A stretch of 64,000 nt of DNA, taken from Floccifex porci (GTDB lineage: Bacteria; Bacillota_I; Bacilli_A; Erysipelotrichales; Erysipelotrichaceae). The DNA is taken from contig NZ_VUMM01000004.1 of assembly GCF_009696175.1 (NCBI RefSeq), positions 1 to 64,000 of the forward strand, written 5' to 3'. Each line of letters starts with the position of its first letter. Position 1 is the first letter of the stretch. The notes below the pieces were generated by a model. That model worked only from the letters and a program-made list of their open reading frames with translations, did not search any database and was not told the DNA's origin. Positions 1-8,926 of the stretch are shown in pieces. The position numbers and the translations under genes are program-made.

Positions 1-41
1 TACATGATGTGCAACGATTTATATAGCGACCGACGTAATGA

Positions 42-81
42 ATAATAAAAAACTCATCTATACAATTAAGTATAAATGAGT
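42..81 (-). terminator. Candidate intrinsic terminator at the window edge
   Basis: An imperfect inverted repeat (arms starting ACTCAT at 52 and ending ATGAGT at 81, with TATAC/GTATA inside) is followed on the minus strand by a run of six T. It would terminate minus-strand transcription. Nothing else was recognised in the first 160 bases. Confidence 0.4.
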
Positions 82-161
82 AAATTAGAATAAATATTAA
101 TGAGTCCAAACTTTTGGGTTCACTTCAAAACGTGCTCTTTTATTATTGAAAATATCTATAA

Positions 162-190
162 TAAAAGCAGTAGTTATTCTACTGCTTTTA
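162..190. terminator. Bidirectional terminator after the ABC permease
   Basis: Perfect 11-bp stem AAAAGCAGTAG / CTACTGCTTTT with a 5-base loop and T/A flanks on both strands. The permease stop codon lies inside the hairpin. Confidence 0.8.
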
Positions 191-3100
191 AAGATTCAAC
201 CATTTCAACTTTTTTTAACTTCTTTCTCATAAATAGATTGATGATCATATTAAAGGCGATGGTCATAATAAAACTGATTATAAAACTGGATGGTTTTATC
301 GTTCTACCAAACATAATGTCATCCATTTCTGCCAGATTCATAATTAAATGATGTAAACCAATTCCCAGAATCAATCCGGCAATAGCTCCAATAACTGTTA
401 AAATTGTACTTTCACGATTCACATAAGCACTGACTTCATGAGGAAGGAAACCTAATACTTTAATTGTTGCGATTTCTCGAATACGCTCAGAAATATTTAC
501 ATTGCTTAGATTATAGAGAACAACAAAGGCTAAAGCTGCTGCACATCCAACCAACAGTATAACGATCATTGTTAGACTGGAAACAATGGATTGAAAATTT
601 TCTTCTAGACTGGAGTAGAAAGTGACACTTTTCACATTGTCTATTTTCATTAATGTATTTCCAAGTTTCTTTTCAAAGGTATCAGACTGATCCTTTGTTT
701 TTAACAGACAAACATAGGAAGTAGCAGCCTTTGATTTCCAGGATCGATATGTCTTTCGAGATACAAATATATGGTGTCCCACATAATTTTCATATATACC
801 TGTTATTTTACAGCTTAATTCTTTACCATCCGTATCTTTAAAATGAAGGGTATCTCCAACAGAAAGCCCAACTTTATCGGCTATTTTTTGTGATATGATG
901 ATAGAATCTTCTTTCATCTCTAAATTTTTATTTGAACGTGCATCCTTGAAGGTAATATACTTTCCAATCTTGTCAAAATCATCAAGAATATGAATGGTTG
1001 TACTCATATCTTTATCATCAATGTTAACCGTACCTGCCATCTGTTCTTCTTTTAAATACGACTGGATGCCATTTATTTTATCTATTTCTTTCGTTGAAGG
1101 GCCACTAAGCTTAATAGAAGCATTGTACTGGTAAATCACATTATATTGCTGATGAACAATATCCGAAATACTATCGTTAATTCCAAATCCAGCTACCAGT
1201 AAAGCGGAACATCCTGCTATTCCGATAATGGTCATATAGAAACGTTTTTTATATCGGAATAAATTACGAGCGGTTACCTTATGTAAAAAGGCTAGATGAT
1301 TCCAGATAAAGGATATTTTCTCAAGGAAAATCTTTTTACCGGCTTTGGCAGCTTTAGGTCTCATTAATTGACTTGGAACTTCTTTTAATTCCGATTGGAT
1401 GGAATAATAAGTCGCAAGTAAAGTAACACCTATCATTGAAACAGAAGCCAGTAAAATCAGACCCGGCTGAAATTTAAAACAGATTTTCTCAAGATTGTAC
1501 ATCATATTCCATGCACTGTAGATGACTTTTGGAAAAATATACATCCCAATCGAACAGCCCAGAATGGAACCAAGAATACCGGCACTTAATGCATAGAACA
1601 TATATTTGCTGGCAATCTGTCTTTTTGAATAACCCAGTGCTTTCAGAGTACCGATTTCATTTCGCTGTTCATCCACCATACGTGTCATAGTGGTCATACA
1701 AACCAGAGCAGCAACCAGGAAGAAGAAGACAGGAAAGACTTTCGCAATTCCGTCCATACGATCGGCACAGGCACCATAATCGCGATAAGAATAATGAGAA
1801 TTTCGATCCAGTACGATCCATTCTCCTTTTATTGAATCGATCTGTTCCTGATTTTTCTGGATTTCTTTTTCATACTTATCTTTTGTTTCTTCCAGCTCTT
1901 TTTTGCCATTTTCCAGTTCCTGTTTTGCCTGGTTCAGTTCACTTTGGGCCTGCTGAAGCTGTGCCAATCCACTTTCATATTGTGCCTGTCCACTTACCAG
2001 CTGATTATAAGAAGCATCCAGCTGGGCTTTGGCATCTAATAATAATTCTTTATTCTTTAACAATTCTTCTTTTTGTGCACTTCCCTGATGAATCTGCTCA
2101 ATGGTCTGATCAATCAAAGCAATATTGGCATTGCATTCATCAATCTGGGCCTGAATACTTTCTTTTGTATAAGAAGATAACAGTTCAACCAGACTAGCCA
2201 GCTGTTCTCTTTGTGCAATAATCGCATCACTGGCCAGTCCATTTTCAATTAACCAGTCGATTGCCTGTAATGTGGTATTGTAGAAATCGATATAATCCAG
2301 TTGTTTATTTAAAGACTGAAGCTGACTGATGGCATTTTGAAGCTGTACTTTATTGGCTTCTAATGTTGGCAAAGAAGCTTCTCCCTGTTCAATTTGAGCC
2401 AAAGCATTTTCAACCTGTTCTAAATCGGAATAAACATGAGCATTTTCATTATATTTTGCCCATCCTGCATCCAATTGTGCTTTTGAATCCGCTAATGTTT
2501 TAGAAGAAGCATTGATTTGTGCCTGACCATCGTCAATCTGAGCCTGGGCATCGTTTAATTTTTTCTGAGCCGCATCCATTTCTTCATATAACTGATCTTT
2601 TGCTTCATTCAATTCATTCTGAAGTTTTTGAATACGAGCTTCAATTTGAACAGGGCCTAATTTTTCAATTTTTTTAAGTACCGGTTCAATTAAATCAAAA
2701 TATTCATCACTATAGGTATTTAAGTCTTTACTTCCCTGAACGGATACATCGATTTCTGTATAATAATCCAGAAGGAAATCGGAATCCATAATATAAATGA
2801 AATTATTTACAGAACCAGAACCAATGGAAGAACTTCCTAGTTCATAAGATAAATAATTTGGGTTGTAACATGTACCTACAATTTTATAAGAATCATATTT
2901 AAGTGAATCTTTTATATTTTCATCTCCCTGTGAATACAAAGTAATCGTATCTCCGATTGAAAATCCACCATACAGTTCAGTCGTCGCACTATCAGCCTGT
3001 ACAAGACATTCTTTTTCATTTTCAGGCATACGACCATCAATCAGTCGAATCTGGTTTAATTCCTGATCTTTTTGATAAGATAAAACTTTTATGACCAGTT

Positions 3101-3401
3101 CACTGGCTTCTTTCTGGCACAAAGCATCGATTGAATATCCAGCCTGAACTGATTGGACATTATCCAAATCTTCAATTTCTTTAATATCTTCATCATATAG
3201 TCCTAAAGTAGAATACACTTGTATATCCTGAACATGGTATTTATCGAAATACTGGTCTGCACTGTATTTCATATCGGGAGCACTGGCTTTAATACCAGCA
3301 AAAAAAGCAGTACCAATGGCAACAATCATCATTATCGATAAGAAACGACCGAAAGAATGTCGAATCTCCATTAAAATATTCTTTAAAAATGTTTTTGGCA
3401 T
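174..3401 (-). CDS. FtsX-type ABC transporter permease with long coiled coil
   Basis: Membrane permease of the FtsX/MacB type, 1075 residues, partner of the ATPase encoded just upstream. One N-terminal membrane segment (about residues 18-38) is followed by a MacB-like periplasmic-side domain. Next comes a very long Gln/Ala/Leu-rich coiled coil (about 265-560), then a block of three membrane helices (about 580-700) and a second FtsX block at the C-terminus (about 940-1060). The start codon overlaps the ATPase stop by one base (TAATG), so translation is coupled. Similar permeases in Firmicutes are annotated as putative ABC export or lipoprotein-release systems. The substrate cannot be told from sequence; the coiled coil suggests mechanotransmission or contact with a surface partner. 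Confidence 0.85.
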   Translation of the reverse strand: MPKTFLKNILMEIRHSFGRFLSIMMIVAIGTAFFAGIKASAPDMKYSADQYFDKYHVQDIQVYSTLGLYDEDIKEIEDLDNVQSVQAGYSIDALCQKEASELVIKVLSYQKDQELNQIRLIDGRMPENEKECLVQADSATTELYGGFSIGDTITLYSQGDENIKDSLKYDSYKIVGTCYNPNYLSYELGSSSIGSGSVNNFIYIMDSDFLLDYYTEIDVSVQGSKDLNTYSDEYFDLIEPVLKKIEKLGPVQIEARIQKLQNELNEAKDQLYEEMDAAQKKLNDAQAQIDDGQAQINASSKTLADSKAQLDAGWAKYNENAHVYSDLEQVENALAQIEQGEASLPTLEANKVQLQNAISQLQSLNKQLDYIDFYNTTLQAIDWLIENGLASDAIIAQREQLASLVELLSSYTKESIQAQIDECNANIALIDQTIEQIHQGSAQKEELLKNKELLLDAKAQLDASYNQLVSGQAQYESGLAQLQQAQSELNQAKQELENGKKELEETKDKYEKEIQKNQEQIDSIKGEWIVLDRNSHYSYRDYGACADRMDGIAKVFPVFFFLVAALVCMTTMTRMVDEQRNEIGTLKALGYSKRQIASKYMFYALSAGILGSILGCSIGMYIFPKVIYSAWNMMYNLEKICFKFQPGLILLASVSMIGVTLLATYYSIQSELKEVPSQLMRPKAAKAGKKIFLEKISFIWNHLAFLHKVTARNLFRYKKRFYMTIIGIAGCSALLVAGFGINDSISDIVHQQYNVIYQYNASIKLSGPSTKEIDKINGIQSYLKEEQMAGTVNIDDKDMSTTIHILDDFDKIGKYITFKDARSNKNLEMKEDSIIISQKIADKVGLSVGDTLHFKDTDGKELSCKITGIYENYVGHHIFVSRKTYRSWKSKAATSYVCLLKTKDQSDTFEKKLGNTLMKIDNVKSVTFYSSLEENFQSIVSSLTMIVILLVGCAAALAFVVLYNLSNVNISERIREIATIKVLGFLPHEVSAYVNRESTILTVIGAIAGLILGIGLHHLIMNLAEMDDIMFGRTIKPSSFIISFIMTIAFNMIINLFMRKKLKKVEMVESLKAVE

Positions 3402-4105
3402 TAATATTCGATCCGATCTACATCCATTGGATTTTCATTGATGGAAATACTATCAATTTTTCCACTCTTTACTTTAATAACTTTATCACCCATTGGACAC
3501 AATGCTAAATTATGAGTGATTACGATGACTGTTTTCTGTTGCTCCTTACATGCTTTCTGTAATACTTTTAATACCTGTTTTCCAGTTTGATAATCTAATG
3601 CACCCGTTGGCTCATCGCAAAGCAGAAGCTTTGGATTTTTTGCTAAAGCTCTGGCAATGGCAACACGCTGCTGTTCTCCACCAGATAACTGAGAAGGAAA
3701 GTTATGAATTCTTTCACTTAAACCAACAGAGGCAATGGTTTTATCAATATCCAGTGTATTTTTACAGATTTGACAAGCCAGTTCCACATTTTCTCTTAGT
3801 GTTAAATTTTGAACAAGATTGTAAAACTGAAATACAAATCCAACATCATATCTTCTATATAATGTCAATTCTTTATCGTTATACTGACTGATTTCTTTTC
3901 CATCAACAATAATTTGTCCTTCTGTAACTTTATCCATTCCCCCCAGTAAGTTTAGAATCGTACTTTTACCAGCACCCGATTCTCCACAGATAATGACAAA
4001 TTCTCCTTGAGAAATCGTAAAAGAAACACTATCCAGAGCATGAATCTGCACTTCTCCCATAGTATATGTTTTTCTTACATTTTTAAATTGTATAAAGTTC
4101 TCCAT
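3401..4105 (-). CDS. ABC transporter ATP-binding protein (MacB/LolD type)
   Basis: Cytoplasmic ATPase of 234 residues that energises the FtsX-type permease downstream. Walker A GESGAGKS (about residue 40), signature LSGGEQQR (about 140), Walker [13 protein letters not shown] and the H-loop (VITHN) are all present, as in the LolD/MacB subfamily. It is the first gene of a two-gene operon and overlaps the permease start. There is no Shine-Dalgarno sequence. A TATAAT box (complement of 4112-4117) ends six bases before the ATG, so the message is probably leaderless. Confidence 0.9.
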   Translation of the reverse strand: MENFIQFKNVRKTYTMGEVQIHALDSVSFTISQGEFVIICGESGAGKSTILNLLGGMDKVTEGQIIVDGKEISQYNDKELTLYRRYDVGFVFQFYNLVQNLTLRENVELACQICKNTLDIDKTIASVGLSERIHNFPSQLSGGEQQRVAIARALAKNPKLLLCDEPTGALDYQTGKQVLKVLQKACKEQQKTVIVITHNLALCPMGDKVIKVKSGKIDSISINENPMDVDRIEY

Positions 4106-4158
4106 ATCAATATTATATCCTAAAAATATATGTAATTCTATTTAAAAGAGTGTACAAT
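4106..4158. promoter_or_regulatory. Divergent promoter region, ABC exporter / degV
   Basis: Minus strand: perfect TATAAT (complement of 4112-4117), six bases from the ATPase ATG, with a weak -35. Plus strand: TACAAT at 4153-4158 followed by GGAGG at 4167-4171 for the DegV gene. Confidence 0.5.
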
Positions 4159-4177
4159 AATTAAATGGAGGAATGAT

Positions 4178-5032
4178 ATGAAAATTAAAGTAATTGTAGA
4201 TAGCGGGTCTTGTTTGAGTCAGCAGCAAGCCCAAAGAGCCGGACTAGAATTTCTTCCCCTTCAGGTAATGATTGAAGATAAAACGTATCTGGATGGAATT
4301 GATTTAATGACAGAGTCATTATATGACGATTTAGATAATGGATTTATGCCACAAACCAGTTTGCCACCACTGGCAATGATCAAAGATTTATTTGATCGAC
4401 TGGAAAAAGAACAGGTCAGCGATGTGATTCTGATTACTTTATCCAGTGGATTGTCCAGCACCAATGCAACGATACAGGCAATTTCAAAGGAATATCAGAT
4501 AAATGTTCATACTTTTGATATTTATTCTACATTGGCAGTGGAACAGTATCTGGCATTGAGTGCCATTCGTCTGGTAAAACAAGGTGTTGAAATCGATGAA
4601 ATTATGAATCGTTTAAAAGAGAGCATGGAACATTCCAAAGGATATCTGATGCCAGAAAATTTAAATCATTTAGCTAAAGGAGGACGTTTATCTTCAGGAG
4701 CCGCCAAGCTGGCAGGAATGTTAAAGATCGTTCCTATTTTAGAAGTGTCAAAAGATACCCAGGGGAAAGTCGGAAAAGATGGAGAAAAAGTCAGAACGAT
4801 GACAAAGGCCATTGGCAAAGTATGCAAATCTATGATCCAGGATATTAAAGATGGAGAATACGAAGTATATGTCCTGGATTCAAGGAGTGAAAAGTATGCA
4901 CAGATGGCTGAAGATTTATTCAAAGATGAAGGCATTGAAGTGCATCGTATGTCTATAGGAGCTGTTATTGCTTCTCATACAGGAAATGGAGCCATTGGGA
5001 TTCAATATATTAAGAAAGTGAAAGGACATTAA
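4178..5032 (+). CDS. DegV family fatty-acid-binding protein
   Basis: DegV (FakB-type) protein of 284 residues. The family binds a fatty acid and presents it to the kinase FakA for activation to acyl phosphate. Typical landmarks are the N-terminal KVIVDSGSCL, the TSLPP segment (about residue 60), the SSGLSSTNAT loop (about 90) and the GGRLSS motif (about 168). The start has GGAGG seven bases upstream. It is followed after two bases by a second DegV gene, so the two are co-transcribed. No fakA is visible in this window. Confidence 0.85.
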   Translation: MKIKVIVDSGSCLSQQQAQRAGLEFLPLQVMIEDKTYLDGIDLMTESLYDDLDNGFMPQTSLPPLAMIKDLFDRLEKEQVSDVILITLSSGLSSTNATIQAISKEYQINVHTFDIYSTLAVEQYLALSAIRLVKQGVEIDEIMNRLKESMEHSKGYLMPENLNHLAKGGRLSSGAAKLAGMLKIVPILEVSKDTQGKVGKDGEKVRTMTKAIGKVCKSMIQDIKDGEYEVYVLDSRSEKYAQMAEDLFKDEGIEVHRMSIGAVIASHTGNGAIGIQYIKKVKGH

Positions 5033-5034
5033 TT

Positions 5035-5886
5035 ATGAGAGTAGCATTTGTAACCGATACAGGAACAGGGAAAAGCTGTGAACAATGGGAAAAAGAAGGA
5101 ATTTTTTGTCTTCCGCTGCAACTGGAATGTGAGGGTATTTCCTATGATGAATACCAGACAATTACCCATGAACAGGTGATTCAAAAATTACATGAAAAAA
5201 AGATATTCCGTACTTCTTTACCAAAATTAGGTTATATTCAGGATTTATTTGAAACATTAAAGGAACAAGGCTATGATACAATTTTTGCCATTCCCATCTG
5301 CAGAGGATTATCGGGTTGTTATGATGCACTGGAAATGATAGCCAATCAGCTGGATCTGACTTTTATAGGAGTGGATTGTTATGTGACGGCAGTAGTCCAG
5401 ACTCGAATGATTCAGGTGGCAAAACAGATGATCGAACAAGGTCATTCTTTAGAAGAAACGAAAGAATCCGTTCAGACCATTGCGGATTCTGCGGATACGA
5501 TTCTGATGTTTAAAGATTTGCAGCATATGAAAAGAGGAGGACGACTGACACCTGCTGCAGCTGCATTAGCAGGTCTGTTAAAAATTGTTCCAATCTGTCA
5601 TATTAATAAAGAAACAGGCGGAAAAGTGGATACTTTGGATAAAGTACGTACATGGAAAAAAGCGCAGGATAAAGTAATAGATTATATCATAAAAAAAGGT
5701 ATGGATGCTTCTTATACATTTATTATTGCTCATGTAGATTGTTTAGAAGAAGCTAAAGAATATAAAAAACGGATCGAAGAAAGAATTTCTGATGTTCAGA
5801 TTCAGATTATTGATCTGGTAACTGCTGTGGGGATTCATACAGGATTGGGCTGTTTAGCTTTACAGGTGTTTAAAAATATAAAATAG
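5035..5886 (+). CDS. Second DegV family protein
   Basis: A DegV paralogue of 283 residues lying two bases after the first. It keeps the N-terminal beta-strand and Thr/Asp motif (VAFVTDTGTG), a TSLPK segment, the RGLSGCYDA loop in place of SSGLSS, and a GGRLTP motif. Its divergence from the upstream copy suggests a different acyl-chain preference, as is known for FakB1/FakB2 pairs; that is inference. No strong Shine-Dalgarno sequence is visible, so it may rely on translation from the upstream gene. Confidence 0.82.
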   Translation: MRVAFVTDTGTGKSCEQWEKEGIFCLPLQLECEGISYDEYQTITHEQVIQKLHEKKIFRTSLPKLGYIQDLFETLKEQGYDTIFAIPICRGLSGCYDALEMIANQLDLTFIGVDCYVTAVVQTRMIQVAKQMIEQGHSLEETKESVQTIADSADTILMFKDLQHMKRGGRLTPAAAALAGLLKIVPICHINKETGGKVDTLDKVRTWKKAQDKVIDYIIKKGMDASYTFIIAHVDCLEEAKEYKKRIEERISDVQIQIIDLVTAVGIHTGLGCLALQVFKNIK

Positions 5887-5909
5887 AAAGAGAAATCTTT
5901 CTGTTTTTT
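5885..5909 (+). terminator. Intrinsic terminator after degV pair
   Basis: Stem AGAAAG / CTTTCT with a 6-base loop, then eight T after one G. It starts at the stop codon of the second degV gene. Confidence 0.7.
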
Positions 5910-5920
5910 TTGTGGAATTA

Positions 5921-5958
5921 GCGAGGAAACTCGGTCCTTCAGGGCCGAGATGAATCGC
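5921..5958 (+). repeat. Left-end imperfect hairpin of the IS605-type element
   Basis: GCGA (5921) pairs with TCGC (5955-5958), enclosing CTCGG / CCGAG (5930-5934, 5945-5949). This is typical of the subterminal hairpins recognised by the TnpA transposase in this family. Confidence 0.6.
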
Positions 5959-5985
5959 CTTTTTTTGGAAACTGTAATCCATTAT

Positions 5986-6012
5986 CAAGTACTATATGAT
6001 ATAATATATAAA
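5986..6012 (+). promoter_or_regulatory. Promoter in front of the tnpB relic
   Basis: A TATAAT box near 6000 preceded by TGA (extended -10), followed by a GAAGGAG Shine-Dalgarno sequence about ten bases before the ATG at 6064. No good -35 is seen. Confidence 0.4.
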
Positions 6013-6063
6013 TAGAAAGACACGTCAAAAGGCTTACATAACCAGAAAAGAAGGAGTCATCCC

Positions 6064-7222
6064 ATGACAAAGATTAAGAGGGGCTTCCAAATCTGCCTGT
6101 ATCCCAACGATGCTCAGAAACAGCAGATTGCTGTTTCGTTTGGCTGTTCAAGATGGCTTTGGAACAACTTGCTGGCGATGTAGAAAGAACGGCACGACAA
6201 TGAGCCTTCTGCTCCATATCTGAGTGCATTTTCCATGAACTAGCTTATCAAACAGCTCAAGAGAGAATATCCATGGCTAAAAGATGCGGATTCAACCGCC
6301 CTGACTGGAACAACTGAGAATCTGCATAAGGCTTATACCCGTTTCTTTAAAGGACAGACCCGTTTTCCAAAGTTCAAGTCAAAGAAACATGAGCAAAGTT
6401 ACATTTCCAAATGCGTCAACAATAACATTGTTATCATCACATCCGCATTCCAAAGCCGGGTTCCGTATACTTTAAAGCTTGAAAACTCCCTCATGGACGA
6501 ATCTGTTCCATTACCATCAGACAGAAAGCATCAGGAAAATACGAAGCATCTGTTCTTTGCGAATATGAAGAAGTTGATCTTCCAAAGACAGGCAAATCAA
6601 TCGGCATTGATGTCGGGCTCAAAGATTTTGCAATTCTTTCTGATGGCACGAAGATCAACATGCCTCGCTTTGACAAGGAATCCGAAAAACGTCTTCGTTA
6701 TTGGCAAAGACTTGCTTCAAGAATGTTTCTGTGGGTTAAAGAGGCAATGAAAAAGAATAAGAATCTGCGGTTGACTGATTTCAGGAACTACCAGAAAGCA
6801 AGGCAGATGTGTGCAAAGATATACGAATATATTGCCAATCAGAGAAAAAACTATCTGTATAAGCTGAGTACATGGCTTGTAAAGACATATGATGTGATTG
6901 TGATTGAAGACCTGAAAGCCAAGGGAATGATGCACAATCATCATCTGTCAAGAGCCGTTGCGAATGTTTCCTGGAACATGTTTGTAAACATGCTTGCCTA
7001 CAAATGTCTGTCTTATGGCAAGAAAATGATTCGTGTTAATCCGAAATACACAAGCCAGACATGCAATGTATGTGCAGCGTCAACAATCGCATGGGTTATA
7101 ACGCATATGGATAGTTGAAGGTCAGAGAATGGAACTGTCCTGAGTGTGGCACTTACCTTGATCGAGACGTCAACGCTGCAATCAATATCAAAGAAACAGG
7201 TTTGGCTGTAGGCTTAGCCTGA
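6064..7222 (+). pseudogene. tnpB: TnpB (RNA-guided nuclease) pseudogene
   Basis: Broken TnpB reading frame. The N-terminus starts at 6064 with a good GAAGGAG, but has in-frame TAG codons near 6181 and 6241. The frame then shifts between about 6440 and 6558, and again near 7075, where a third TAG follows in the last frame. Pieces read in three frames still show the family landmarks: the RuvC aspartate (GIDVGLKDF, about 6611), the glutamate (VIEDLKAKG, about 6900), the zinc-ribbon cysteines (SQTCNVC and NCPECGT) and the last aspartate ([10 protein letters not shown]). TnpB is the RuvC-type nuclease guided by the RNA transcribed from the right end of its own element. This copy cannot make an intact protein. 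Confidence 0.85.
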
Positions 7223-7340
7223 ATGGATACAAGAAAAGGCTTTGAACGAGCCATGGTAAACAGTTGAGCCTCTGGCTGTAAAGTATGCAGCTAAGTTTGA
7301 CGTTCCCAGAAGCCCTGTCCCTTTAGGGACGGGTAGTTCA
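7200..7340 (+). ncRNA. Candidate right-end guide (omega/re) RNA scaffold
   Basis: The right end contains the hairpin CCCTGTCCC / GGGACGGG (7313-7333) and ends GTAGTTCAC. In this family the 3' part of the transcript forms the TnpB guide-RNA scaffold and the flanking host DNA supplies the guide. The assignment is by family knowledge and position only. The RNA is probably non-functional because tnpB is broken. Confidence 0.45.
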
Positions 7341-7349
7341 CGGAGGGTT

Positions 7350-8054
7350 ATGAAAGAATATATATATAAAAGAAAAAGTGTACGAAATTATAAAAAAGAA
7401 AGAGTAAAAGAATTGGATGTGATTGAATCGTTTCTTTCAGAAATTGTTCCATTGGATGCATCTATTCAAACGAAAATTAAAATTGTAGAAAAAGATCAGA
7501 TACACACAATTTTACCTTTTAAAACATTAAATTGTATTGAAATTACTTCTGAAAAAACAATTCAGGGAAGAATGAATGCTGGATTTATGGGAGCACAACT
7601 GGAACTGTATCTATATTCATTGGGTCTGGGAGCCTGCTGGATGGGAATGGCTTCTTCTAAAGAAGAAAATTATTGTATATCATTATGTTTTGGATATCCA
7701 AATACATCTTCTTATCGTGAAGTATTGCAGTTTAAAAGAAAAGAATGGTCTGATTTTAGCGATCAGCTGGATGAAAACTTAAAACCAGCTTACTATGCGC
7801 CAAGCTCTATGAATTCCCAGCCTTGGTATTTTACCCATGAAACCAATAAAGTACATCTATGGTATATACCTAAATCCGGAATGTTTCATTCTTTAAAGTG
7901 TACACCGGATAAAAACAATCAGATTGATTTAGGTATCTGTTTAGCTTATTTATATGTAAGCCATAAAAATATGAAAATTTCAAAAGAAAAGAATAAAAAA
8001 CATCTGAATTATTTATATATATGTACAATACAATTTAAGGAGGAAGAAAAATGA
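7350..8054 (+). CDS. Nitroreductase family protein (TM1586-like)
   Basis: FMN-dependent oxidoreductase of the TM1586-type nitroreductase family, 234 residues. The N-terminal YKRKSVRNYKKE motif, the central GLGACWMGMA segment (about residue 94) and APSSMNSQPWYF (about residue 150) mark the duplicated half-domain FMN-binding fold. The substrate is unknown. The start fits the family N-terminus, but its GGAGGG lies only two bases from the ATG and directly abuts the right end of the inserted IS605-type element, so the native upstream region may have been replaced. It overlaps the EamA gene by four bases (ATGA), so the two are translationally coupled. Confidence 0.78.
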   Translation: MKEYIYKRKSVRNYKKERVKELDVIESFLSEIVPLDASIQTKIKIVEKDQIHTILPFKTLNCIEITSEKTIQGRMNAGFMGAQLELYLYSLGLGACWMGMASSKEENYCISLCFGYPNTSSYREVLQFKRKEWSDFSDQLDENLKPAYYAPSSMNSQPWYFTHETNKVHLWYIPKSGMFHSLKCTPDKNNQIDLGICLAYLYVSHKNMKISKEKNKKHLNYLYICTIQFKEEEK

Positions 8055-8905
8055 GTCAGAAATATAAAGGGATTTTATATATAATTATTTCCGCTTTCTT
8101 TTTTGCTCTAATGGGTGTATTTGTGAAATGTTCAGGAGATATTCCTTCAATTGAAAAAAGTTTTTTTCGAAATCTGATCGCCTGTCTTTTTGCACTTGTT
8201 TTACTGATTCGATCAAAGGAAAAGATCATCTATAAAAAAGAAAATCTTCCTTTATTAGTATTAAGAAGTACATTGGGTACCATTGGGATCTTATGTAATT
8301 TTTATGCCGTAGATCATCTGATCTTATCCGATGCATCTATGTTGAATAAATTATCTCCCTTTTTTGTAGTTTTATTTTCTTATCTGTTTTTAAAAGAAAA
8401 AGCATCCCTTTTTGAAATGGGATGTGTAACGATTGCTTTTGCGGGAAGTTTGTTTATTATTCGACCCTCTCTGGATTTTGTATCCATTTTACCAGCAATC
8501 ATTGGACTGATAGGGGCCATTGGGGCAGGAAGTGCCTATACTTGTGTAAGAGCGTTATCTTTACGAAAAGAAAAAGGAACGAAGATTGTCTTTTTCTTTA
8601 GTGCTTTTTCCTGTCTGGTAACTCTTCCTTATCTGATATTTAATTATTATCCCATTTCTTTAAAACAATTTATCCTTTTACTATGTGCTGGACTTTGTGC
8701 AGCAGGGGGACAATTTTCAATTACCGCTGCCTATGCCAATGCTCCTGCAAAAGATATATCCGCTTTTGATTATTCACAGGTTTTATTTTCTACTCTGTTC
8801 AGCTATATGATTTTTCATCAGATTCCCACTTCTTCTTCATGGATCGGATATCTGATTATTATCACAACTGGTATTTTATTATTTTTAAAACAAAGAAAAA
8901 AATAA
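8051..8905 (+). CDS. EamA/DMT family transporter
   Basis: Inner-membrane drug/metabolite transporter of 284 residues with ten predicted membrane helices in two EamA repeats. The first repeat begins at GILYIIISAFFFALMGVF and the second near residue 150 (IGLIGAIGAGSAYTCVRAL). Members export or import small metabolites; the substrate is not predictable here. A strong AAGGAGGAAG precedes the ATG, which overlaps the nitroreductase stop. Confidence 0.85.
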   Translation: MSQKYKGILYIIISAFFFALMGVFVKCSGDIPSIEKSFFRNLIACLFALVLLIRSKEKIIYKKENLPLLVLRSTLGTIGILCNFYAVDHLILSDASMLNKLSPFFVVLFSYLFLKEKASLFEMGCVTIAFAGSLFIIRPSLDFVSILPAIIGLIGAIGAGSAYTCVRALSLRKEKGTKIVFFFSAFSCLVTLPYLIFNYYPISLKQFILLLCAGLCAAGGQFSITAAYANAPAKDISAFDYSQVLFSTLFSYMIFHQIPTSSSWIGYLIIITTGILLFLKQRKK

Positions 8906-8926
8906 AGTGGTTCAAAACCACTTTAT
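8901..8926. terminator. Bidirectional terminator between convergent genes
   Basis: Stem AATAAAGTGGTT / AACCACTTTATT with a tiny loop. It contains the stop codons of both the EamA gene and the convergent MFS gene. Confidence 0.85.

Larger units (their letters stand above)
5915..7340 (+). mobile_element. Decayed IS605/IS1341-type element (tnpB only)
   Basis: A left-end hairpin (5921-5958), a broken tnpB (6064-7222) and a right-end hairpin (7313-7333) ending GGGTAGTTCAC form one element. No tnpA is present, so it is a non-autonomous IS1341-like relic. It lies between the degV terminator and a nitroreductase gene whose start codon is about ten bases from the right end. The exact left boundary is uncertain. 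Confidence 0.75.

Noticed and set aside
100-351. Plus-strand frame at the left edge
   Set aside because: Overlaps the conserved C-terminal FtsX domain of the permease on the other strand, runs through the terminator and has no ribosome-binding site.
6064-7222. Stop-codon recoding (TAG read as sense) to make TnpB functional
   Set aside because: Two frameshifts also break the gene, so decay explains it better. No other gene in the window has in-frame TAG.
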